Positions 1 to 6,830 of a stretch of 17,055 nucleotides of DNA are shown piece by piece; positions within the stretch are counted from its first letter, which is position 1; every line of letters begins with the position of its first letter. The notes beneath the pieces were generated by a model that searched no databases, was not told the DNA's origin, and saw nothing but the letters and a program-made list of their open reading frames with translations. Location of the stretch: positions 1 to 17,055 of the forward strand of contig JBBSUX010000042.1 in assembly GCA_038234045.1 (NCBI GenBank), read 5' to 3'. The stretch comes from JBBSUX01 sp038234045. Its GTDB lineage: Bacteria > Pseudomonadota > Gammaproteobacteria > Burkholderiales > Burkholderiaceae_C. Both the position numbers and the translations under genes were made by a program.

Positions 1-1
1 G

Positions 2-70
2 ATTGCAAAGATTGAACTCGGCAAGTACAGCCTTAACGATCAGAAAAGTCGTGCAGAACCGGCGAGGTAA
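2..70 (+). CDS. Possible C-terminal tail of an unidentified protein (partial)
   Basis: Reading frame 2 is open from the left edge to a TAA at 68-70, giving 22 codons that end in DQKSRAEPAR. The composition is plausible for a soluble C-terminus, but the fragment is too short to recognise. A second frame also stays open from the edge to about 153, so openness alone proves little. The 139 bases between this stop and the next start would fit a promoter-bearing spacer. The gene body, if real, lies outside the window. Confidence 0.25.
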   Translation: MAKIELGKYSLNDQKSRAEPAR

Positions 71-209
71 GCTGGGTTGCTCATACGACATGGGTCGATC
101 GCCAAGCAATTTCAAGAATAAATTTTTAAAAACCTGTCGTCGAAACATTGGGTAAAGGAGTTATCTAGACGTCGATATCTTCCATCGTCGTCTTACAGAG
201 GATCGCATC

Positions 210-554
210 ATGTCAATCAACAAAATTTTGCCTAGAGTCCTTGCAACTCTGGTTCTGGGCTCTGCGGCGCTCGCGCTTCAGGCACAGGCTCAGCCCACCG
301 CTGCTGAAAGCAGCACTACAGTGCAGGCGGCTCCTGCAAACGGTTCTGCCGAACGCGCAGAAAACTCGGTCAAGCGTGGGGCAAAAGCGACCAAGCGTGG
401 TGCAAAGCGCGCCAGCAGGGCGACCAAGCGCGCAGGACACAAGGCCGCCAATGCTGTGCGTCGCACCAGCGACAAGATCAGTAGCAAGCTGCCTCCCAGC
501 CCACAACCAAGCGGCTTGAATGCACAAGGCCAACCCGTCATGCCTAAAAACTAA
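210..554 (+). CDS. Secreted, highly basic Lys/Arg/Ala-repeat protein (hypothetical)
   Basis: This is a 114-residue protein of unknown function. Residues 1-27 form a clear Sec signal peptide: a basic start, a hydrophobic LATLVLGSAALAL core, then AQAQA before the likely cleavage. The mature part opens with an acidic/Ser/Thr stretch. From about residue 54 to 87 it becomes a run of imperfect KRGAK / KRASRATKRAGHKAA units, close in composition to histone H1 or AlgP-type tails. It ends in a Pro-rich segment. The start has an AGAGGA ribosome site 6 bases upstream. The gene stands alone and is closed by a strong terminator. A role in the envelope (polyanion or LPS binding) or in nucleic-acid contact is inference from charge only. 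The expected location is the periplasm, which is unusual for a histone-like composition. Confidence 0.75.
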   Translation: MSINKILPRVLATLVLGSAALALQAQAQPTAAESSTTVQAAPANGSAERAENSVKRGAKATKRGAKRASRATKRAGHKAANAVRRTSDKISSKLPPSPQPSGLNAQGQPVMPKN

Positions 555-570
555 GATCTCACCAAAATAA

Positions 571-596
571 AAAACCCCGCCTTGCGGGGTTTTTTT
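571..596 (+). terminator. Rho-independent terminator of the basic repeat protein gene
   Basis: Stem AAACCCCGC / GCGGGGTTT with a 3-base CTT loop, followed by a run of T and preceded by a run of A. It starts 16 bases after the stop of the gene at 210-554. The A-rich 5' flank makes it nearly symmetric, so it might also work on the other strand, but no gene approaches from the right. Confidence 0.92.
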
Positions 597-692
597 GGAT
601 CAAGTCCTACGACTAGCAGGCATCCCCTCGCACCCTGCCAAAGCGCTACAGCACGAGAAAATCACTTTTTCGAATCTCAAAAGGGGTATAGC

Positions 693-950
693 GTGGTCAC
701 TTCTAACGAAACCTATTCGGCACCGGACTTCAGCTCTGCGCAGATAGATCCCGAGAGTGCCGTTGGCCGAGCCGCAAGTGCTGCGCACCAGACCGTAGAT
801 TCAGCAGCGGAGTCTGCTCAAACGGGTGTCAATCGTATGGAAGACGCATGCGAATCCATGTGCGAGGCCCCTAGAGGCGTCATTCGCGCCAACCCCCTTG
901 CTGCTGTTGCGCTGGGCTTCAGCTTGGGATATCTCTTGGGAAAAATCTGA
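693..950 (+). CDS. DUF883/ElaB-YqjD-like small membrane-anchored protein
   Basis: This is an 85-residue protein starting at GTG 693. That start is chosen because AAGGGG at 681-686 lies 6 bases upstream; the frame stays open further upstream, but the extra residues look like untranslated leader. The N-terminal two-thirds is polar and helical (Ala/Ser/Glu rich, with QTVDSAAESAQTGVNRMED). Residues 67-85 (NPLAAVALGFSLGYLLGKI) form one glycine-zipper-like membrane segment at the extreme C-terminus. This layout matches the ElaB/YqjD/DUF883 family, whose E. coli members are inner-membrane proteins that associate with ribosomes in stationary phase. Two Cys lie at residues 50 and 54. Function here is inferred from architecture only. 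A terminator precedes it, so it has its own promoter. Confidence 0.7.
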   Translation: MVTSNETYSAPDFSSAQIDPESAVGRAASAAHQTVDSAAESAQTGVNRMEDACESMCEAPRGVIRANPLAAVALGFSLGYLLGKI

Positions 951-1201
951 CGGGTACAAATCCCGCATGAATTTTCCACTTTGAAGACCAGCAGGGAGAC
1001 CCCAGCATTCGGCAACCGACGCGGGTCCCGGCCGAAAGACTGAGGCGCCTGCGGATATGGCATCCGAGGCTCGCAACCTAAGAAAACTGGCGTGTAGTTG
1101 CATTGCCAGCGCCTGTGTAGATCCAATGATCCTAGACCCATCCCGCAATTGATGTCTGCCTGCCCGTATCATCGGCAGCTAAGCGCAAGTGCGCCAGAAA
1201 T
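951..1201. other. Intergenic stretch without a supported gene
   Basis: About 250 bases lie between the DUF883-like gene and tRNA-Arg. Open frames on the minus strand run antisense into the upstream gene and have no ribosome site. I see only a 4-bp CGGG/CCCG pair just after the DUF883 stop, too weak to call a terminator. The tRNA promoter should lie in the last 60 bases, but I cannot pick convincing -35 and -10 boxes. Confidence 0.5.
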
Positions 1202-1275
1202 CTGCCCGTAGCTCAGTTGGATAGAGCATCAGCCTTCTAAGCTGAATGTCACAGGTTCGATCCCTGTCGGGCAGG
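1202..1275 (+). tRNA. tRNA-Arg(TCT)
   Basis: A complete cloverleaf can be folded by eye. The acceptor stem is CTGCCCG/CGGGCAG, followed by TA, a D arm GCTC-AGTTGGATA-GAGC, an anticodon stem TCAGC/GCTGA with loop CTTCTAA, a 5-base variable loop, and a T arm ACAGG-TTCGATC-CCTGT. The anticodon TCT is at 1236-1238, reading AGA/AGG. The discriminator base is G1275. The following bases are CCC, not CCA, so the 3' end is not fully encoded and would need the CCA-adding enzyme. Confidence 0.95.
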
Positions 1276-1353
1276 CCCGATCTGCCGAGATCTCTTCGGG
1301 AACAACGAGATTTCAATTGCGCGGGTTTGACTTTATGGAGTGCGTCCGGCACG

Positions 1354-1557
1354 TCAAACCTTGGTTTCCCCTCGCGTTCTAGCGGCGCGCGTTTCTCTCT
1401 CGAGGTTGCGTGTCGCGTCTGTTCCCGGTTTCGTCCTCGGCATTGCGGAATGGTCCTCACTCTCGCCATTCAAGTGGGGGCGGTCCCCTTTCGAGCTTGG
1501 TTCATGCGTGTCGACTTCTCGGAGGCCGGTCGTTGGGTCACGGTGATTTGTCATAGT
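1354..1557 (-). CDS. Possible small hydrophilic ORF (doubtful)
   Basis: From an internal ATG at about 1557, a 66-70 residue, very hydrophilic product could be made on the minus strand, rich in Arg, Thr, Glu and Pro, with no hydrophobic segment and no known motif. The longer reading from a TTG at 1620 has no better start signal. I see no ribosome site ahead of the ATG. It lies downstream of, and in the same direction as, the better-supported small ORF at 1661-1882, which is the main reason to mention it. It may be non-coding. Confidence 0.18.
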   Translation of the reverse strand, partial: TMTNHRDPTTGLREVDTHEPSSKGDRPHLNGESEDHSAMPRTKPGTDATRNLERETRAARTRGETKV

Positions 1558-1660
1558 TTGGGTATATCGGTTGATCTTCGCGATAAGTAGCTTCGGCCTC
1601 CGAGCGGGGCCGGCGAGCAACGCCTAAAAAACCAGAAACGCAGAAATTCCTTGCCCAAAG

Positions 1661-1882
1661 TCAAACCGGAGGACGTTTGCTTTCGTCACCCTGATGCGCC
1701 TCAAGCCTCGGGTCCTCCTCTGCTTCAAGTTTGCCTTGCGACTGTTCAAGACGCGTATCGGCATGATGCAGAGGTGTCTCGGGCTTACCGTCGACGGGGC
1801 CTGATTCAGCGGGTATCGACTCTGCGTGTCCGGGTGGGTTCGAGACGGCCTCAGGAAAAGAAATGGGAATGCTTTCTTGCAT
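1661..1882 (-). CDS. Small acidic/Pro-rich hypothetical protein
   Basis: This 73-residue product starts at ATG 1882. GGAG sits 7 bases upstream on the minus strand, which favours this start over a codon 24 bases further out. The sequence opens MQESIPISFPEAV and continues Pro/Glu/Asp/His rich (DTRLEQSQGKLEAEEDPRLE), with no Cys, no membrane segment and no signal peptide. It looks intrinsically disordered. I do not recognise a family. The ribosome site and regular amino-acid-like composition support a real gene; small size and lack of a homolog in memory argue against. No neighbour suggests a role. Confidence 0.4.
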   Translation of the reverse strand: MQESIPISFPEAVSNPPGHAESIPAESGPVDGKPETPLHHADTRLEQSQGKLEAEEDPRLEAHQGDESKRPPV

Positions 1883-2089
1883 GACGTGACTCCGTAAAAC
1901 CTTCAAGTTGCGGCTTTTGCCTGCAATCGCTTGTAGGCCGACTGGGTCAGATCTCGACCGTCGATTGCGATGAGTTCACACGGGCAGTGCTCTTCACTAG
2001 GGTTCAGGAACGCCAAGCCAAACTGCTGAGGAATTAGCGGGTACAGATAAGTCCGGCAGAACGCATTCACAGAGTAGAATGTAGAAAGT

Positions 2090-2166
<77 letters not shown>

Positions 2167-2380
2167 TCTATACGCAGTTCGTTCTTGGTACATGCTTCTG
2201 AAGCGGGGGACACAGGAACGGGGCAGCCTAACGTTGGCCTTCATTGCGCGAAGGCAGCGCTTCCCTACTCTGATCAAATCAGTGCGAACCGACTTATCAG
2301 GCTGCATTCTTGCCGTCGGTTAGAGATTTCAGTCTCCATTTCTGCGGGCAGCGGACATTCTCCGCCGGGCCGGTGGTCGT

Positions 2381-2860
2381 ATGACGAACCTCAGGATTCT
2401 TGTCGCTTCTGTTACCGGCAATGCAGTCCGGGTTGCAGAATCAATCACTCAACAGTGCGCTGACCTTGCCACTGGCATCATGTTGATGCCCATGGATGCG
2501 CTTCGCACATCCGACCTCGTTCAACCCTATCTCGGGATCACGCTGTTTTGCGTCTCCACCTACGGAAGTGGCGACGTCCCGGATCAAGGGCAGGCGCTCT
2601 ACATCGACCTGGATGAACGGCCGGCCTATCTTTCGCATTTGCGCTACGGCACCATAGCGCTGGGAGACAGCAGCTATGGCGAAACGTTCTGCGGCGGCGG
2701 TAAACGATTCGATGAGCGCCTGCGTGAATTAGGCGCGATTCGCTTGGGCGAATTGCTGTGTCTTGACGCACTTGACCCGGCAACCCCTGAAGAAATCGCA
2801 GTTAGATGGTGCCGTCAATGGCTGACCACATACGGGTCCGAAGCGTCCTCTGGAGCCTGA
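2381..2860 (+). CDS. Flavodoxin-like FMN-binding protein (MioC-type)
   Basis: This 159-residue protein is a single flavodoxin domain and probably a soluble one-electron carrier with bound FMN. The phosphate loop is SVTGNA at residues 10-15, after a first beta strand LRILVA. The second flavin loop is STYGSGDVPDQ at 58-68. The third is ALGDSSYGETFCGGG at 92-106, followed by the usual amphipathic helix KRFDERLRELGA. Length and loop style fit the short-chain MioC/SufS-associated flavodoxins better than flavodoxin-reductase fusions. The start is ATG 2381, with only a weak purine-rich site upstream. It is monocistronic, 214 bases after tRNA-Pro, and converges on ygiQ. The electron donor and acceptor cannot be read from the context, although the radical SAM protein next door would need a reductant; that link is speculation. 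Confidence 0.82.
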   Translation: MTNLRILVASVTGNAVRVAESITQQCADLATGIMLMPMDALRTSDLVQPYLGITLFCVSTYGSGDVPDQGQALYIDLDERPAYLSHLRYGTIALGDSSYGETFCGGGKRFDERLRELGAIRLGELLCLDALDPATPEEIAVRWCRQWLTTYGSEASSGA

Positions 2861-2915
2861 TGCAAGCGGCGGCCGGTGCCCCGCAGAGCAAGGCGCAGCC
2901 TAAGCCGCTAAATTT

Positions 2916-5321
2916 TCAACGACTTTTTGCTCGACCCGCTGGTTTACGGGTTGAAGAAATGCTCCCGGAATCGCCTTGATCGCGAGGAGGAAGTCCTGTG
3001 TGTTGGGTGAGGATACGCCCGCGCTTTGGCGATGATCCAGTCGGCGCTCGAGCAGAAGACACCGGCGTTGAGTTTTTGCGGCGGGCACTCGTATAACCGC
3101 CTCCGTCCATCGGCTGCCAAGTCGGGATCAAGTGCTGCTTGCCGTTTCCGATGAGGTCGGATCGACCCATCGTCTTCAGCACTTCACGCAGCAACGGCCA
3201 ATTTGCAGGATCGTGATAGCGGAGGAAGGCCTTGTGCAAGCGTCTGCGTTTTTCCCCACGGACGATGTCAACGGTCTCATCTTCGCTTTGAGCCAAACGG
3301 TGTACGCGCTTGAGCGTATTGCGCCCGCTGTGGTACATCGCGGTTGCGGTCGCCATAGGGCTCGGATAGAAGGTCTGCACCTGATCCGCCCGGAACCCGT
3401 TTCGCTTCAACCAGACGGCAAGATTCAACATGTCTTCATCGCGGGTCCCGGGATGCGCCGCAATGAAATATGGAATCAGATACTGCTTTTTGCCTACTTC
3501 GGCGCTGAACTTCTCGAACATTGCCTTGAACCGGTCGTAGCTGCCTATGCCCGGCTTCATCATCTTCGTGAGCGGCCCTTGCTCCGTGTGCTCGGGCGCG
3601 ATCTTGAGATAGCCGCCGACATGATGCTGAACGAGTTCCTTCACGTATTCGGGGCTCTGTACCGCCAGGTCGTAACGAAGCCCCGAGCCGATCAGAATTT
3701 TCTTGATGCCCTTGAGACCTCGCGCCCGACGATAAATCTTGATCAGAGGGTCGTGGCTGGTATTGAGGTTCGCGCAGATTCCCGGATAGACGCAGCTGGG
3801 TTTGCGGCAAGCCGCCTCGATCTCGGGTGTCTTGCATCCGATCCGGTACATGTTCGCGGTCGGCCCGCCGAGGTCAGAGATGGTGCCGGTGAATCCCTTG
3901 ACCTTGTCACGGATCTCTTCGACCTCGCGGATGATCGATTCTTCCGATCGGCTCTGGATGATGCGGCCTTCGTGCTCGGTGATTGAGCAAAAGGTGCATC
4001 CCCCAAAACAACCGCGCATGATGTTCACGCTGAAGCGGATCATCTCCCACGCCGGGATTTTCGTTGCTCCATCATGGCCGCCCGCCTCGTCGGCGTAGTC
4101 CGGATGCGGACTGCGTGCGTACGGCAGATCAAAGACAAGGTCCATTTCCGCCGTGGTCAAGGGAATGGGAGGCGGATTAATCCACACATCTTTTGCAGTA
4201 GTTCCTTCGCCATGCGCCTGCACAAGTGCGCGGGCATTCCCCGGATTGGTCTCAAGGTGCAGCACGCGATTCGCATGGGCGTAGAGCACCGGATCAGACC
4301 GAACCTGTTCGAAGCTGGGCAGACGAATCACACTGCGTTCCCGAGGTGGAACCTTGAGCTTCACGGAGGGATTGGCGACAAAGGTGATCGGGTGAATGGC
4401 TGGATTGGCCACTGCTGACCTTGCGCGTGCCTGCGCTAAGGCCTTTGCACCGGCGGCCTCGGCGTCCGCCGCGACAACATTCGCATCATCTTCTTTTGCA
4501 CAGGTCGCGCCGTTGGCCTTTGCCTGATCGGAAACCATCAGATAAGGATTGACGTGCGCCTCGACCCTGCCAGGCATGTCCACCTGGCTGGAATTGATTT
4601 CGAACCATGCGTCTGAGGGGAGCTGCCTTCGAACGAAAGCGGTACCACGCACATCCGTGATGGCGCTCACGGGCTCGCGCGCGGCGAGTCGATGCGCAAT
4701 TTCAACAATCGCGCGCTCCGCATTTCCGTACAGAAGCAGATCGCATTTCGAATCGACGACGATGCTTCGGCGAACCTTGTCCTGCCAGTAATCGTAGTGC
4801 GCGATACGTCGAAGCGAGCCCTCTATTCCGCCCAGGATGATTGGCACGTCATTAAATGCCTCCCTGCACCGCTGCGAATACACCACCGCTGCGCGATCAG
4901 GCCGCTTACCGCCTACGTCGCCAGGCGTGTAGGCATCATCACTGCGGATCTTGCGATCGGCGGTGTAGCGGTTGATCATGGAATCCATGTTCCCCGCAGT
5001 CACACCCCAAAACAAATTCGGTTTGCCCAACGCCTTGAAAGGATCGCAACTCTGCCAGTCGGGCTGGGCAATGATGCCAACCCGAAACCCTTGCGATTCC
5101 AACATCCGGCCAATCACCGCCATGCCAAAACTCGGGTGATCTACATAAGCATCACCCGTGACCACGATGATGTCGCAACTATCCCATCCGAGCGCGCCCA
5201 TCTGCTCGCGCGAAGTGGGAAGAAATGGAGCGGTGCCGAAACGCGCGGCCCAATATTTGCGATAACTGGTGAGCGGTTTGGCAGCGCGCGCAAAGAAGGA
5301 AACGTCGACTGGGGCGTTCAT
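2916..5321 (-). CDS. ygiQ: YgiQ family radical SAM protein
   Basis: This 801-residue protein is from the YgiQ (UPF0313) family. The [4Fe-4S]/SAM motif CFGGCTFC places Cys at residues 438, 442 and 445 (CX3CX2C). An N-terminal domain carries the family's GDAYVDHPSFG and GGIEGSLRRIAHYDYWQ blocks, and the C-terminal part has LTQHTGLPPRD after YTSARRKNST. The biochemical role of the family is not established. The protein is about 60 residues longer than E. coli YgiQ (739), mainly through an Ala-rich, low-complexity insertion around residues 265-310. ATG 5321 (MNAPVDVSFF) is preferred because it fits family N-termini; a GTG 12 codons upstream at 5357 stays open but lacks a ribosome site. Two long plus-strand frames opposite it are antisense shadows. 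Confidence 0.93.
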   Translation of the reverse strand: MNAPVDVSFFARAAKPLTSYRKYWAARFGTAPFLPTSREQMGALGWDSCDIIVVTGDAYVDHPSFGMAVIGRMLESQGFRVGIIAQPDWQSCDPFKALGKPNLFWGVTAGNMDSMINRYTADRKIRSDDAYTPGDVGGKRPDRAAVVYSQRCREAFNDVPIILGGIEGSLRRIAHYDYWQDKVRRSIVVDSKCDLLLYGNAERAIVEIAHRLAAREPVSAITDVRGTAFVRRQLPSDAWFEINSSQVDMPGRVEAHVNPYLMVSDQAKANGATCAKEDDANVVAADAEAAGAKALAQARARSAVANPAIHPITFVANPSVKLKVPPRERSVIRLPSFEQVRSDPVLYAHANRVLHLETNPGNARALVQAHGEGTTAKDVWINPPPIPLTTAEMDLVFDLPYARSPHPDYADEAGGHDGATKIPAWEMIRFSVNIMRGCFGGCTFCSITEHEGRIIQSRSEESIIREVEEIRDKVKGFTGTISDLGGPTANMYRIGCKTPEIEAACRKPSCVYPGICANLNTSHDPLIKIYRRARGLKGIKKILIGSGLRYDLAVQSPEYVKELVQHHVGGYLKIAPEHTEQGPLTKMMKPGIGSYDRFKAMFEKFSAEVGKKQYLIPYFIAAHPGTRDEDMLNLAVWLKRNGFRADQVQTFYPSPMATATAMYHSGRNTLKRVHRLAQSEDETVDIVRGEKRRRLHKAFLRYHDPANWPLLREVLKTMGRSDLIGNGKQHLIPTWQPMDGGGYTSARRKNSTPVSSARAPTGSSPKRGRILTQHTGLPPRDQGDSGSISSTRKPAGRAKSR

Positions 5322-5460
5322 GGCGGCTTTCAGGTTAACGTCGATTTTAAGACGCACTCGTCAACCGGACGAAGCCTCCACTCTATGAGCCGTAGGATGA
5401 CCGGGCATTGCGCCGGCAGATTTGAATATCCGTCCAAGCGGCAGCGCTCACGCGATGAGC

Positions 5461-5486
5461 AGTAAGCGCCATCGCTGGCGCTTACT
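5461..5486. terminator. Perfect 11-bp hairpin between ygiQ and the CHRD genes
   Basis: AGTAAGCGCCA (5461-5471) pairs perfectly with TGGCGCTTACT (5476-5486) around a TCGC loop. It lies 54 bases beyond the stop of the leftward CHRD gene and upstream of ygiQ, where a terminator is expected. Neither side has a T run, so it is not a classical intrinsic terminator. It may stabilise 3' ends, be a REP-type element, or be a protein-binding palindrome. Confidence 0.5.
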
Positions 5487-5539
5487 ATTACGCGCCGCCG
5501 ACTACCCGGTGGGCGGGCAGCCGGTCAGTCCACCAGCGA

Positions 5540-5992
5540 TCAGCGCTTCAAAGTGACCTGGCCACGGATTTCACCGCCAGGATACTTTTCGGTGTGCAGG
5601 TTGATGTACCAGAGACCTGACAGCAATTGCTCACCCTGAGCTGCCGTAATGACGGTTTCACCCTTGATCACAGGGTACTCAAGAGGATTCTGGAACGGCA
5701 CGACGACTCCGGCATTGGCTCCGGGTGCGGCCGGGCCGTGAAGATGACCTGCCTTTGCAGGTCCGGTCAGGCCGGAATATTCCACCTGCCAGCGCAAACC
5801 GTGGGTGTCCTTGTTGTACCAGACCTTGGCCGAGCCCTTGCCCACGCTCGACGTGGGCGGCACTTCCTGATTGGGCGAGAGATTCGCGGTCAACGTCGCA
5901 GTGTTGGAGGAGACGGTAGAACAGCCTGCCGTCAGAATGACGAAAGCGGAAGATACAAGAGCGGCACAAACGCCGCGGCGGGAAAAAGCCAT
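5540..5992 (-). CDS. CHRD-domain lipoprotein (first of tandem pair)
   Basis: This 150-residue lipoprotein has a basic N-terminus, a hydrophobic core and the lipobox LTAGC with Cys24 as the lipidation site, followed by Ser, which favours outer-membrane sorting. Residues 31-150 form a CHRD domain (named from chordin): LSPNQEVPP at the start, VEYSGLTGPAKAGHLHGPA in the middle and GLWYINLHTEKYPGGEIRGQV at the end. The molecular function of bacterial CHRD domains is not known; they occur in secreted and surface proteins. A GGAGG ribosome site 6 bases before ATG 5992 fixes the start. It lies downstream of a related gene in the same orientation, 184 bases apart, so it may have its own promoter in that gap. 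The pair arose by duplication or was acquired together. Confidence 0.88.
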   Translation of the reverse strand: MAFSRRGVCAALVSSAFVILTAGCSTVSSNTATLTANLSPNQEVPPTSSVGKGSAKVWYNKDTHGLRWQVEYSGLTGPAKAGHLHGPAAPGANAGVVVPFQNPLEYPVIKGETVITAAQGEQLLSGLWYINLHTEKYPGGEIRGQVTLKR

Positions 5993-6176
5993 GGAAAACC
6001 TCCAATTGTTAGAAAAACAAACCGGCTGGGCGATCCCGCCATGACGCGCTCAGGACGCTCAACCTTCACTCAGCATGATGGATGAGTTGCCATCATCATT
6101 TGAAACCGAAAGCAACACAACCATACGGACACGTTAGCACCCCTGAAACGATAGCTTTGGAAACGACGCAAGACCC

Positions 6177-6656
6177 TCAGCGCCGCTCAACCAGTTGTCC
6201 ACGGAGTTCACCTGCCGGATGGCGCGCGGTACGAACGTTCACATACCACTGACCGCTGAGCAGTTGGGCGGCTTGCTCGGGAGTGAGCGTGGCGCGTCCT
6301 TCCAGCGGACTCTTGGGCGGTGCCTCGAACGTAATGATCGGGCCGGCATTGCGGCCAACACCCGAGGGTCCGTGCAACTGCGCTGCCGTAGCGATGCTGT
6401 CAAGCCCACTGAAGCTCATCTTCCAGCGTAGCAGCATGGTCTGACGGTCGAGCACCGCAACGATCTGTCCGCTGCCCCGACTTGAAACCGGCGGGACTTC
6501 GTTGGCACCGGACAACTGCGCCGAAAAAGCCGCAAGATTTTCTTGTCGATCACGTTGATGCGCTGCAGGCGGCGTGATGGCGCAGCCGCCAAGCACCAAG
6601 ACCGAAAAAACCGTCGCGGCTAGCCACCTGAATTGGCCTCTGGATCGTGCGTGCAT
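6177..6656 (-). CDS. CHRD-domain lipoprotein (second of tandem pair)
   Basis: This 159-residue lipoprotein has lipobox LVLGGC, Cys25 lipidated. The CHRD domain spans about residues 43-157, with LSGANEVPP, MSFSGLDSIATAAQLHGPS, and GQWYVNVRTARHPAGELRGQL. It is clearly paralogous to the neighbour at 5540-5992 (same block order, many identical positions) but strongly diverged. In the central block the usual H-x-HG is Q-L-HG here, so one of two conserved histidines is missing. It starts at ATG 6656 with AGGAG 10 bases upstream. It is divergent from the chromate transporter genes, with 174 bases between the starts, so the two units may share a control region. Confidence 0.86.
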   Translation of the reverse strand: MHARSRGQFRWLAATVFSVLVLGGCAITPPAAHQRDRQENLAAFSAQLSGANEVPPVSSRGSGQIVAVLDRQTMLLRWKMSFSGLDSIATAAQLHGPSGVGRNAGPIITFEAPPKSPLEGRATLTPEQAAQLLSGQWYVNVRTARHPAGELRGQLVERR

Positions 6657-6830
6657 GTGTTGGGGGCTCCTATGTCAACGCTGCCCAACAACATCCGGGC
6701 AGATGCCGCATTGTGGCCCCAGCACCGTGGTGACCAGGATGGAGACTGGTCCAATCTCTGGCCATCCAGGACTAAGCCGAAATGGCCTCCATGCGGACGT
6801 GCGGCTCCTGCGGGACAGATAATCGCAGCC

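Larger units (their letters stand above)
1276..2089. other. 814-base gap between two tRNA genes, no recognisable gene
   Basis: No frame here encodes a protein I recognise. The best candidates are two small hydrophilic minus-strand ORFs (listed separately). I find no transposase, integrase, inverted-repeat pair or copy of either tRNA 3' end that would mark an integrated element. The stretch from about 1276 to 1620 is locally T/C rich on the plus strand compared with the coding regions to the right. It could hold decayed sequence or an untranslated RNA, but I see no diagnostic structure. Confidence 0.5.

Noticed and set aside
951..965. CGGG/CCCG hairpin after the DUF883-like gene
   Set aside because: Only 4 bp of stem and no T run; too weak for a terminator.
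1179..1469. Minus-strand ORF with PDRDRTCDIQLRRLMLYPTELRA-like residues
   Set aside because: This is the antisense translation of tRNA-Arg, a well-known spurious protein in databases.
2075..2080. TAGAAT as a -10 box for tRNA-Pro
   Set aside because: Position fits, but there is no acceptable -35 hexamer 16-18 bases upstream, so I do not call a promoter.
3132..3986. 284-residue plus-strand open frame
   Set aside because: Lies wholly opposite ygiQ, whose frame carries recognisable conserved motifs; long antisense frames are expected at this GC content.
4692..5465. 257-residue plus-strand open frame
   Set aside because: Antisense to the N-terminal part of ygiQ, no recognisable domain, no ribosome site.
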